The notes under the pieces were generated by a model. The model saw nothing but the letters and a program-made list of their open reading frames with translations. It did no database searches and was not told the DNA's origin. Shown here piece by piece: positions 33,642-42,065 of a DNA stretch of 64,000 bases. The stretch covers positions 1-64,000 of the forward strand of contig JANNCN010000038.1 of assembly GCA_031386665.1 (NCBI GenBank). Direction: 5' to 3'. Made by a program: the position numbers and the translations under genes. The stretch is from JANYCG01 sp031386665. GTDB taxonomy: Bacteria > Pseudomonadota > Gammaproteobacteria > Burkholderiales > Burkholderiaceae_C. The first letter of the stretch is position 1. Each line of letters starts with the position of its first letter.

Positions 33642-33758
33642 AAAAAAGAACCTGCAGGTTCTTTTTTCTTAAAAAGCTCTCGAAAATGCTAAATTATCAA
33701 TAAAATATGCCTCTAGCTCTCGAATTATATACGAAGTTTGCTATTAATAATATAGCAA
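33642..33758 (+). repeat. Interspersed intergenic repeat, copy 3
   Basis: The 26-bp palindrome (33642-33667) has the same core and A6/T6 flanks as copies 1 and 2. The distal hairpin (33738-33758) has TTGCTAT and ATAGCAA arms. The stretch CCTCTAGCTCTCGAAT is shared exactly with copy 1, and GTTTGCTATTA with copy 2. It lies in direct orientation with copy 2, 13 kb away, and follows another nucleotide-sugar gene. Confidence 0.9.
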
Positions 33759-33819
33759 CTTTTTGCGCCGATTGTCTGGGCGATTCGATGGCGTTCCAGC
33801 GCTGAACTGCAAATACCTG

Positions 33820-35046
33820 ATGTCGACCCAACCCAACCCCATGCCAGGACGCGACACGCGGCCCTTGGTGCTGCATGTGGTCTACCGGTTCGATACGGGT
33901 GGTTTGGAGAACGGCGTCGTCAACCTCATCAACCACATGCCAGGCAGCGCCTATCGCCACGCAGTGCTTTCCATGACAGTGGTCACTGACTTCAAAAAAC
34001 GTGTTGACCGTGCGGATGTTGAATTCACGGCGCTGAACAAACCGCCAGGGCACGGCATTTGGCAGTACCGAAAGCTGTACAGCCTGTTTAAAAAAATGCG
34101 CCCTGACATTGTTCACAGCCGAAATTTGGCGGCACTTGAGGTTCAAGTGCCTGCGTGGGCTGCGGGCGTTCCCGTGCGCATTCATGGCGAACACGGGCGC
34201 GATATGGGCGACCTGGATGGCAATAACGAGACTTACCAACGGGTGCGCCGCCTGTACAAGCCGTTTGTTCACCATTACGTCGCGTTGTCGCGCGAACTGT
34301 CTGATTACTTGCAGACCAAGGTTCGGGTGCCGAGCGATGCCATCACCCAAGCCTACAACGGGGTCGATACGGCGCGTTTTGCACCCCATTCAGCCGGCCC
34401 GCAATCGATTGTGGGTTGCCCTTTTAACCCAGTTCAACACTGGCTGATCGGCACGGTCGGACGCATGCAAACCGTCAAAGACCAGGTCATGCTGGCCAAA
34501 GCCTTCGTCCTGGCGTTAAAACTCGCGCCCCAGTTGGCAGAGCGTTTGCGCTTGGTGATGGTGGGCGATGGCCCCTTGCGCGCCAGCGCCCTGGCTGTGC
34601 TAGTAAACGCGGGCCTTTCCCATTTGGCCTGGTTACCAGGCGAGCGCACTGACATTGCCCAAGTCATGCAGGGGCTGCATGCCTTTGCACTGCCGTCGTT
34701 GGCAGAAGGCATTTCAAACACCATACTGGAAGCCATGGCGTCGGCTTTGCCAGTGGTCGCGACAGCCGTGGGTGGCAATGCAGATCTGGTGCAACACGGT
34801 TTGACGGGCTACATCGTCGCTCCCGCTGACCCCCAAGCCATGGCAGAGCGCCTGGTGGAATTGGCGTCTGCCCCCCAGACCGCGCAGGCCATGGGAGTTT
34901 CTGGGCGACTTCGGGTGACCCAAAAATTCAGCATGCAGGCCATGGTGAACACTTACCAGTCTGTGTACGATACCCAGCTATTCCGCCAAGCCGGCCATCA
35001 AGCCTTTGGTGCCGTGCAGCCCGTTGACCAGACCTCAAAATCCTGA
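33820..35046 (+). CDS. XrtA-system glycosyltransferase (TIGR03088-like)
   Basis: A 408-residue GT4 glycosyltransferase. LHVVYRFDTGGLENGVVNLIN is the N-terminal signature of the second PEP-CTERM-associated sugar transferase family. RIHGEHGRDMGDLDGNN is another family-specific stretch. The donor domain has GTVGRMQTVKDQVMLAKAF and an EX7E motif in LAEGISNTILEAMAS. The ATG at 33820 is chosen; a start at 33763 would lie directly beside the repeat and add non-homologous residues. The next gene (AsnB-like) begins 7 bp after the stop. Confidence 0.9.
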   Translation: MSTQPNPMPGRDTRPLVLHVVYRFDTGGLENGVVNLINHMPGSAYRHAVLSMTVVTDFKKRVDRADVEFTALNKPPGHGIWQYRKLYSLFKKMRPDIVHSRNLAALEVQVPAWAAGVPVRIHGEHGRDMGDLDGNNETYQRVRRLYKPFVHHYVALSRELSDYLQTKVRVPSDAITQAYNGVDTARFAPHSAGPQSIVGCPFNPVQHWLIGTVGRMQTVKDQVMLAKAFVLALKLAPQLAERLRLVMVGDGPLRASALAVLVNAGLSHLAWLPGERTDIAQVMQGLHAFALPSLAEGISNTILEAMASALPVVATAVGGNADLVQHGLTGYIVAPADPQAMAERLVELASAPQTAQAMGVSGRLRVTQKFSMQAMVNTYQSVYDTQLFRQAGHQAFGAVQPVDQTSKS

Positions 35047-35053
35047 AAATACC

Positions 35054-37006
35054 ATGTGCGGAATCACCGGAATCTTTAAAACCCGTGCCAGCCAAGGGCC
35101 CGCCAGCAGCGACATTGACCGCGCCGTGCTGCAACGCATGAACGACTCGCAGTTGCACCGCGGGCCCGACGAAGGCAGTTTGCACATTGAGCCCGGCCTG
35201 GGGTTGGGTCACCGCCGCTTGTCCATCATCGACATTGCAACCGGCCAGCAGCCTTTGTTCAATGAAGATGGCTCCGTGGTGGTGGTGTTCAATGGCGAAA
35301 TCTACAACTACCAAGATCTGATTCCTGAACTGCAAGCTTTGGGGCATGTGTTCCATACCAAAAGCGATACCGAATGCATCGTCCACGCGTGGGAGTCTTG
35401 GGGGCCAGACTGCGTCAAGCGATTTCGCGGCATGTTTGCTTTCGCGCTTTGGGATCGCAACCAGAAGACCTTGTTCATGGCGCGCGACCGCATGGGCGTC
35501 AAACCCATGTACTACGCCGTTCTGGACGACGGCACCTTGCTGTTTGGCTCTGAGCTGAAATCAGTGCTGGCCCATGGCGGTCTGCGTCGCGACATTGACC
35601 CCTTGGCGGTGGAAGAGTATTTTGCTTTGGGCTACGTGGCCGAGCCGCGCACGATTTTCAAACAAGCCAAAAAGCTTTCGCCCGGTCATTCGCTGACGAT
35701 CAAGCAAGGGCAACCCGTGCCCCAACCCGTTCAATATTGGGATGTGCGCTTCACGCTGGACAATCCTATGTCCGATGAAGACGCCCAAGCCGAACTGGTG
35801 CATCGCCTCAAAGAGTCGGTGCGTTTGCGCATGATTGCCGAAGTGCCCTTGGGTGCCTTTTTGTCCGGCGGTGTTGACAGCAGCGCCGTGGTGGCTGTTA
35901 TGGCGGGCCAATCGCAAAAACCAGTTAACACGTGTTCCATTGGTTTTGACGACCCGGCTTTCAACGAGTCTGAGTTCGCGCAAAAAGTCGCAGATCGGTA
36001 CCACACCAACCACCGTCTCGAAGTCGTCAAGAGCGATGACTTCGACTTGATCGACACGCTGGCTCGGTTGTACGATGAACCCTACGCCGACAGTTCAGCC
36101 ATTCCCACCTACCGGGTTTGCCAACTCGCACGGAAACACGTGACCGTGGCGCTCAGTGGCGATGGTGGCGACGAAGCCATGGGGGGTTACCGACGTTACC
36201 GCATGCATTTGATGGAAGAAGGCATGCGGTCGGCCTTGCCAATGGCGGTGAGAAAGCCGCTCTTCGGCGCTCTGGGCAAAATTTACCCCAAGGCCGATTG
36301 GGCACCGCGTGTGTTCCGCGCCAAAACCACTTTTGAAGGCCTGGCACGCAGTTCAGTCGAGGCGTATTTTCATACGGTTTCGATTTTGCGCGACCCCATG
36401 CGCGACGAGTTGTTCAGCTCAAAGTTCAAAGCTGAATTGGCGGGCTACAGCGCTCAAGATGTGTTTAACCGGCATGCAGCCCAAGCGGCTACCGATGACC
36501 CGTTAGCGTTGATCCAATACATGGATATCAAGACTTACCTTGTTGGTGACATCAACACCAAGGTTGACCGTGCCAGCATGGCCCATTCGCTTGAAGTGCG
36601 CGAACCGTTGATGGATCACGAGCTGGTCGAGTGGTTGGCCACGTTGTCGTCATCGCAAAAAATTCGCGGACAAGAAGGCAAGTACCTATTCAAAAAAGCC
36701 ATGGAGCCTTCGCTGCCCCATGAGGTGCTTTACCGTCCCAAAATGGGGTTTTCAGTGCCGCTGGCGCAATGGTTTCGCGGGCCATTGAAGCAACGTGCGC
36801 GCGACGCACTGTTGGGTGAGTCGCTGGCCAGCACCGGCTGGTTCAATCCGGTTTACCTGCGCCATTTGCTAGACGCCCATCAGTCAGGCGCGCGAGATTA
36901 CAGTGCGCCACTTTGGACTCTCATGATGTTTGAGGCGTTTTTGCGGCATTCGGGGCTCGGTGCGGCGGACGCAAAAACCGACAAACCAATCGCAGTTTCT
37001 GCTTGA
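35054..37006 (+). CDS. XrtA-system amidotransferase (asparagine synthetase B-like)
   Basis: A 650-residue class II glutamine amidotransferase of the AsnB family found in XrtA loci. Cys2 in MCGITGIF is the glutaminase nucleophile. RGPDEGS and VVVFNGEIYNY belong to the glutaminase domain. SGGVDSS (271-277) is the ATP pyrophosphate loop, and ALSGDGGDEAMGGYRRY follows. It probably amidates a carboxyl group of a polysaccharide sugar (for example a uronic acid) rather than free aspartate. The ATG at 35054 is fixed by the N-terminal Cys requirement. Confidence 0.94.
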   Translation: MCGITGIFKTRASQGPASSDIDRAVLQRMNDSQLHRGPDEGSLHIEPGLGLGHRRLSIIDIATGQQPLFNEDGSVVVVFNGEIYNYQDLIPELQALGHVFHTKSDTECIVHAWESWGPDCVKRFRGMFAFALWDRNQKTLFMARDRMGVKPMYYAVLDDGTLLFGSELKSVLAHGGLRRDIDPLAVEEYFALGYVAEPRTIFKQAKKLSPGHSLTIKQGQPVPQPVQYWDVRFTLDNPMSDEDAQAELVHRLKESVRLRMIAEVPLGAFLSGGVDSSAVVAVMAGQSQKPVNTCSIGFDDPAFNESEFAQKVADRYHTNHRLEVVKSDDFDLIDTLARLYDEPYADSSAIPTYRVCQLARKHVTVALSGDGGDEAMGGYRRYRMHLMEEGMRSALPMAVRKPLFGALGKIYPKADWAPRVFRAKTTFEGLARSSVEAYFHTVSILRDPMRDELFSSKFKAELAGYSAQDVFNRHAAQAATDDPLALIQYMDIKTYLVGDINTKVDRASMAHSLEVREPLMDHELVEWLATLSSSQKIRGQEGKYLFKKAMEPSLPHEVLYRPKMGFSVPLAQWFRGPLKQRARDALLGESLASTGWFNPVYLRHLLDAHQSGARDYSAPLWTLMMFEAFLRHSGLGAADAKTDKPIAVSA

Positions 37007-37008
37007 AC

Positions 37009-38232
37009 ATGAGAATCCTTCATGTACTGGATCATTCCATTCCGCTGCACAGCGGGTACACCTTTAGGACGTTGTCAATCCTGCGGGAACAACTCAAGCT
37101 GGGCTGGGAGACTTTTCACCTGACAAGCCCTAAGCAGGTGAGTTGCCAGTTGCTAGAGGAAGACGTGGATGGTTGGCACTTTTACCGTACTCCAGAGACG
37201 CCGAGCGCATTGAGTCACGTGCCTGGAGTCAGTCAGTGGGCTCTCATGAAGCAACTCGAAAATCGCCTTTTTGAGGTCGCCAGTGCCGTCAGGCCAGATC
37301 TGCTTCACGCTCATTCACCGGTTTTGAACGCCATACCAGCCTTGAGAGTTGGCAAGCGACTGGGTATTCCGGTTGTCTATGAAGTCAGGGCCTTTTGGGA
37401 AGATGCCGCTGTGGACCATGGCACGACAACCGAGGGCAGTCTCAGGTATCGCCTAACTCGATGGCTTGAGACTCGGGCATTGCGGGATGCGAGCCATATC
37501 TTCACCATTTGCGAAGGCCTGCGCAGCGATATTGTTGCCCGCAGTATCCCCGCCAACAAGGTTACCGTAATCCCTAATGCAGTTGACATTGAAGCGTTTG
37601 CACCGGGAGGGGAGCCCGACACAGAACTTAAATCCAGCCTGGGTTTGCAAGGTGCCACAGTCATCGGTTTTATTGGCTCTTTTTATGGCTACGAAGGGCT
37701 TGACCTATTGATCGACGCTTTGCCCGGAATTCTCCTACAGCGACCCGATGTCCGCGTGCTTTTGGTGGGTGGCGGGCCGCAAGATGCGATGCTAAGGGCG
37801 CAGGCGGTTCGCTTAGGTGTGGCAGCAAAGGTCGTCTTTTCTGGGCGAGTGCCGCATAACCAAGTCCAGAAGTATTACGACCTGATTGATGTGTTGACCT
37901 ATCCGCGACGCTCTATGCGCCTGACCGAGTTGGTAACCCCACTCAAGCCCCTTGAGGCCATGGCACAAGGACGCGTGTTGGTTGCGTCCGATGTCGGTGG
38001 TCACAAGGAACTGATCGTCAATGGGAAAACCGGTACTTTGTTTGCATCTGGTAGTTCTGAGTCTTTGGGTATGGCTGTTTTGAGCGTCTTGTCAAACGTC
38101 AGTTCCTGGCCTCAATTTCGAATCAACGCGCGCTCATTTGTTGAATGCGAACGAAATTGGGGCAAATCAGTTGGCAGGTATGCACCGGTTTATAAGTCGT
38201 TGCAAAAAAATTACCTTAAGGTGTCGGCATGA
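37009..38232 (+). CDS. XrtA-system glycosyltransferase (TIGR04063-like)
   Basis: A 407-residue GT4 enzyme. ILHVLDHSIPLHSGYTFRTLSILREQ is the characteristic N-terminus of the exosortase A-associated glycosyltransferase family. VVYEVRAFWEDAAVDHGTTTEGS follows. The donor domain has VIGFIGSFYGYEGLDLLIDALP and PLKPLEAMAQGRVLV, with the conserved Glu. The ATG at 37009 is chosen; a TTG six bases earlier is also possible. It starts within 3 bp of the previous stop and overlaps the next gene by 4 bp. Confidence 0.92.
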   Translation: MRILHVLDHSIPLHSGYTFRTLSILREQLKLGWETFHLTSPKQVSCQLLEEDVDGWHFYRTPETPSALSHVPGVSQWALMKQLENRLFEVASAVRPDLLHAHSPVLNAIPALRVGKRLGIPVVYEVRAFWEDAAVDHGTTTEGSLRYRLTRWLETRALRDASHIFTICEGLRSDIVARSIPANKVTVIPNAVDIEAFAPGGEPDTELKSSLGLQGATVIGFIGSFYGYEGLDLLIDALPGILLQRPDVRVLLVGGGPQDAMLRAQAVRLGVAAKVVFSGRVPHNQVQKYYDLIDVLTYPRRSMRLTELVTPLKPLEAMAQGRVLVASDVGGHKELIVNGKTGTLFASGSSESLGMAVLSVLSNVSSWPQFRINARSFVECERNWGKSVGRYAPVYKSLQKNYLKVSA

Positions 38233-39347
38233 GCGGGTTCAAAGGCTTGAGGGTTGCTTTAGTCGGACCCTTGGCGCCTCCTGCCGGTGGCATGGCACTC
38301 CAAACTGCTCAATTGGCGGACCTGTTGGGCAGCGAGGGCGTTCAAGTCCATGTTGTTCAGACAAATAAGGCTTATTGGCCTTGGATTGCCTGGGTACCTG
38401 TGTTGCGCGCGGTCTTTCGGTTTGTCCCTTACGTGTTTCGGCTTTGGGTAGTTTCCGGCCGCTGCGATGTCATGCATTTGATGGCAAACTCTGGCTGGTC
38501 TTGGTATCTGTTTGCCACGCCAGCGATCTGGATTTCGCACTGGCGCGGTACACCGGTCGTTGTCAACTACCGAGGAGGTGGCGCTGGTGAGTTTCTTGCT
38601 AGACGACCCAGATTTGTATTGGCCACGTTAGCGCGAGCAGATGCTCTCATTGTGCCCTCTGGATTTTTACAGAATGTTTTTGAGACCTTCAACATTCAGG
38701 CAACCATCGTGCCCAATGCCGTTAATCTTTCACGGTTTGCTCCGGGTGCGCAGGTTGACCATGGTGCCCAAATGGCTCCCCACATAATCGTGACACGCAA
38801 TTTGGAGCCAATCTATGACAATGAAAGTGCAGTCAGGGCCCTGGCATTGCTGAGAAAGACCCACCCACAGGCGCGTCTTACCTTGACGGGTACCGGGCCT
38901 GAACTTGAACGACTACAGCAGTTAGTGATCGCCTTGGGCCTTTCCAGTGCAGTGGTTTTTGCCGGCAGGTTGCAAGCTGAGCAAATGGCTGATTTGTACC
39001 GTTCCGCGCAATTAATGTGGAATCCCAGCGTCATTGACAATTCGCCCAATTCGGTCTTAGAGGCGCTGGCTAGCGGCGTCCCAATAGTAAGCACAAATGT
39101 AGGTGGTGTTCCCTACCTTTTGTCTAATGAAATGAATGGCCTGTTGGTCGAACCCCGGCAACCGAAGGCCTTAGCGAAGGCCGCGCGACGTCTGTTTGAC
39201 GACGATTGCCTCCGCAAGCGCTTGGTCAGCAATGGCTTAGTTGAGGTTCAGCGCTACACTTGGACTAAGGTCAAGCCGCTGCTCGAGCAGACCTATGCTC
39301 ATGTACTGAAAAACCGAAAATATTGTGAGCATGGGCCCGTACACTAA
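38229..39347 (+). CDS. Family 4 glycosyltransferase
   Basis: A 372-residue GT-B glycosyltransferase. The N-terminal loop GPLAPPAGGMALQTAQLADLL is typical of acceptor-side glycine loops. VVVNYRGGGAGEFL follows, and the donor domain has LEPIYDNESAVRALALLRK and the EX7E-like SVIDNSPNSVLEALASGVPIV. It is embedded in the XrtA cluster and overlaps both neighbours. The donor and acceptor are unknown. Confidence 0.88.
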   Translation: MSGFKGLRVALVGPLAPPAGGMALQTAQLADLLGSEGVQVHVVQTNKAYWPWIAWVPVLRAVFRFVPYVFRLWVVSGRCDVMHLMANSGWSWYLFATPAIWISHWRGTPVVVNYRGGGAGEFLARRPRFVLATLARADALIVPSGFLQNVFETFNIQATIVPNAVNLSRFAPGAQVDHGAQMAPHIIVTRNLEPIYDNESAVRALALLRKTHPQARLTLTGTGPELERLQQLVIALGLSSAVVFAGRLQAEQMADLYRSAQLMWNPSVIDNSPNSVLEALASGVPIVSTNVGGVPYLLSNEMNGLLVEPRQPKALAKAARRLFDDDCLRKRLVSNGLVEVQRYTWTKVKPLLEQTYAHVLKNRKYCEHGPVH

Positions 39348-40710
39348 ATTTGTCTCTTGGCTGTTATTTCCACTTCATGAGAGGCTGAAGAGGCACAACT
39401 CAGTTGCTGCACGGCGCGAGTTGGAAAAAACTCAATGGTGGAGTCCTGCGCGAATTGAAGAACTGCAGGTTCATCGATTGCGCGACCTGTTAGTTCTTGC
39501 TGGCAATAGCGTTCCTTACTACCGTGAAGTTTTCAGTCAGTTGAAGTTTGACCCGGCGCGGGTCGACTCCTTGCAGCATCTACATCAGTTACCGACGTTA
39601 ACGAAGTCTCTTATCCGTGCGAATTCTGATGGTTTGAAAAACCTGAGTGCAGGTGTACTCGTGAAGTATTCGACGGGCGGGTCGTCCGGGCAGCCTTTGG
39701 TATTTCTAGTTGGTAGCGATCGCGTCAGTCATGATGTTGCCGCCAAGTGGCGCGCTACCCGCTGGTGGGGCGTTGATATTGGAGATCGTGAATTGGTAAT
39801 TTGGGGATCACCAATAGAACTGACTTCACAGGATCGAGTGCGCCAGGTGCGCGACTGGCTGTTGCGAAGTAATTTGTTGAGCGCTTTCGAGATGACTGAG
39901 CAAAATCTTGACGATTATGTGCGGCGTATTCGCTCTTTGCGTCCGAAGATGGTGTTCGGGTATCCGTATTCGATTGCTCTCATAGCGTCACGTGCTGAGA
40001 AACTAGGAGTTCAACTAGATAAATCGGGGGTGCAGGTTGTTTTTGTAACCTCTGAATACCTGCACGACCATCAGCGTGAGACTATCTCGCGTGTATTCGG
40101 CTGCCCAGTCGCGAACGGCTACGGCGGTCGTGACGCGGGATTTATTGCTCATGAGTGCCCATCTGGGGGAATGCACATCACATCCGAGGACCTAATCGTC
40201 GAACTATTAGACGAAGCAGGGCAAGCCGTACCGCTGGGTCAACCGGGTGAGGTCGTGGTTACCCATTTATTTTCAAGTGACTTTCCATTTATCCGCTACC
40301 GCACTGGTGACATCGCTGTGATGGATAAAGGCATTTGTCCTTGCGGACGCGGTTTGCCAATGCTCAAAGAAATTCAGGGGCGCACCAATGATTTTTTGTT
40401 GGCGTTGGACGGCAAACTGTTGCCTTGCGGTGCCTTCACCTACCTCATGCGTGAGGCGGACGGAATTGAGTCTTACAAGATCACGCAAGAAACCCTAACT
40501 TTGACGCGGTTGCAATTGGTGCGGCCTCATGGCCTGCCTGCGCAGTTACGCGCGCGATTGATTCAGGGATTTAAGCAACGCCTCGGTGACGCGGTTGAAA
40601 TTGATATTGAGTTGGTCGATTCGATCCCTGCTCAGGGGAATGGCAAGTATCGGTATGTCGTGAGTCATGTGACTGGCCAAGTGCCTTTGGCAGAGGGTCG
40701 AGATGCGTGA
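39331..40710 (+). CDS. CapK/PaaK-like adenylate-forming enzyme
   Basis: A 459-residue member of the phenylacetate-CoA ligase-like ANL family (CapK). The P-loop-like YSTGGSSGQPLVF, then GYGGRDAGFIAHEC (A5-like region) and RYRTGDIAVMD (A7 Asp), are all present. A treble of Cys in GICPCGRGLP may bind zinc, as in some PaaK-like proteins. Such genes are frequent in XrtA and capsule loci, and the product may activate a carboxylate that ends up on the polysaccharide. The start is uncertain (ATG 39331 or GTG 39325); both overlap the preceding gene. Confidence 0.87.
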   Translation: MGPYTKFVSWLLFPLHERLKRHNSVAARRELEKTQWWSPARIEELQVHRLRDLLVLAGNSVPYYREVFSQLKFDPARVDSLQHLHQLPTLTKSLIRANSDGLKNLSAGVLVKYSTGGSSGQPLVFLVGSDRVSHDVAAKWRATRWWGVDIGDRELVIWGSPIELTSQDRVRQVRDWLLRSNLLSAFEMTEQNLDDYVRRIRSLRPKMVFGYPYSIALIASRAEKLGVQLDKSGVQVVFVTSEYLHDHQRETISRVFGCPVANGYGGRDAGFIAHECPSGGMHITSEDLIVELLDEAGQAVPLGQPGEVVVTHLFSSDFPFIRYRTGDIAVMDKGICPCGRGLPMLKEIQGRTNDFLLALDGKLLPCGAFTYLMREADGIESYKITQETLTLTRLQLVRPHGLPAQLRARLIQGFKQRLGDAVEIDIELVDSIPAQGNGKYRYVVSHVTGQVPLAEGRDA

Positions 40711-41989
40711 CCTAGTGCTTTTCGCCCTGCTAGGCGTTGCGGTGGTCCTTGCACTGAGGCGTGCCTGGATGGGCGTGATTGCTTGGACTATCGTCTCGAT
40801 CATGAACCCTCACACTTTCGGGTTTTCTATCCGCTCGTTTCCAGTAGCTGCGACTGTGGCCATAGCCACGTTGATTGGTTTAATGATTGCACCGAGTGCA
40901 GACAAGCATTTTCCCTGGCGAAGGGAGCCAATCACACTCATTCTGATGATGGTTTTTTTTTGTATCACTTTGCTATTTGCTTTTAACGTTGAAGGGAGTT
41001 TCGAGCTGTTCAAAAAAGTGATGAAAATTGATTTGATGGTGTTAGTCGCAATCTACCTTCTCCATAGCAAGAAGCAAATTACTGTACTTTGCTGGGCTTT
41101 GGTGGTTTCCATCGGGTTTTACGGAGTTAAGGGCGGAGTATTTACCATGATGACAGGTGGTACCTACAGAGTATGGGGTCCTGAAGGTAGCTATATCAGT
41201 GGCAACAATGAAGTAGCGCTGGCATTCATCCTGATCATCCCATTCGTGAACTATTTTTTGATGCAGACCAAGGTTCGTTGGCACCGTTTGGCGCTTCTTG
41301 GTTCGATGGCGCTTATGGCCGCCGCAGCCTTGGGCAGCCACTCGCGTGGCGCCTTGCTGGCGATTATGGCCATGGCGGTCGTGATGTGGTGGCGCGGCAA
41401 GAGCAAAATGTCCGGCGCAATCATAGGCGGTTTGGTTGGCGCGGGATTATTTGCCATCATGTCCGAAAGTTGGTTTAGTCGTATGGAAACGATTGGTGAA
41501 TATCAGGACGATGCCTCTGCGTTGGGTCGAATTAATGCTTGGTGGATGGCCTGGAATCTAGCAAAAGCAAATCTATTCGGCGGTGGCTTCGATATTTACA
41601 ATGCCCGTAATTTTGGACTTTATGCGCCGGATCCCACAGACATTCATGCTGCGCACAGTATCTATTTCCAAATCCTTGGTGAGCACGGTTTTATTGGATT
41701 GATACTGTTTTTGCTTTTGTATTTTTTTACTTGGCAGTCGGCTGGATATCTGCGAAAAGAAGGGCAGAAAATTCCTCAAACACACTGGGTTGGTGACTTA
41801 GGATCAATGTGTCAGGTTTCATTGGCGGGCTACGCCGTTGGGGGTGCCTTTCTGAGCCTGGCTTATTTTGACCTACCCTACAACATCATAGTTCTCGTGG
41901 TTGCTGCCCGGGTCTGGCTAGAGGGCAAAGCTTGGTTGTTGGACGCAAGTAGCACTGCGCCGCCACCTTCGCCAGCAATCAAAACCTGA
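40703..41989 (+). CDS. Putative O-glycosylation ligase, exosortase A-associated (Wzy/WaaL-like)
   Basis: A 428-residue polytopic membrane protein of the O-antigen ligase/polymerase family, matching the exosortase A-associated TIGR03097 type. About ten transmembrane helices are visible. The periplasmic loop holds FSRMETIGEYQDDASALGRINAWWMAWNLA and PTDIHAAHSIYFQILGEHGFIGL, with the conserved Arg and His residues of the family. It may join polysaccharide to a protein or polymerise repeat units. It overlaps the CapK-like gene by 8 bp. Confidence 0.92.
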   Translation: MRDLVLFALLGVAVVLALRRAWMGVIAWTIVSIMNPHTFGFSIRSFPVAATVAIATLIGLMIAPSADKHFPWRREPITLILMMVFFCITLLFAFNVEGSFELFKKVMKIDLMVLVAIYLLHSKKQITVLCWALVVSIGFYGVKGGVFTMMTGGTYRVWGPEGSYISGNNEVALAFILIIPFVNYFLMQTKVRWHRLALLGSMALMAAAALGSHSRGALLAIMAMAVVMWWRGKSKMSGAIIGGLVGAGLFAIMSESWFSRMETIGEYQDDASALGRINAWWMAWNLAKANLFGGGFDIYNARNFGLYAPDPTDIHAAHSIYFQILGEHGFIGLILFLLLYFFTWQSAGYLRKEGQKIPQTHWVGDLGSMCQVSLAGYAVGGAFLSLAYFDLPYNIIVLVVAARVWLEGKAWLLDASSTAPPPSPAIKT

Positions 41990-42065
41990 AACCTAAATCA
42001 TTTGAGCTGGTTCCATATTCGCTTACTGAATGGCGGCAACGGCGACCTAATTAGAAAAACAAACC

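Noticed and set aside
42007..42024. Sigma-54-like sequence before the second AsnB-like gene
   Set aside because: Spacing is correct, but TGGTTC and TCGCT each differ from the consensus at important positions; too weak to call.
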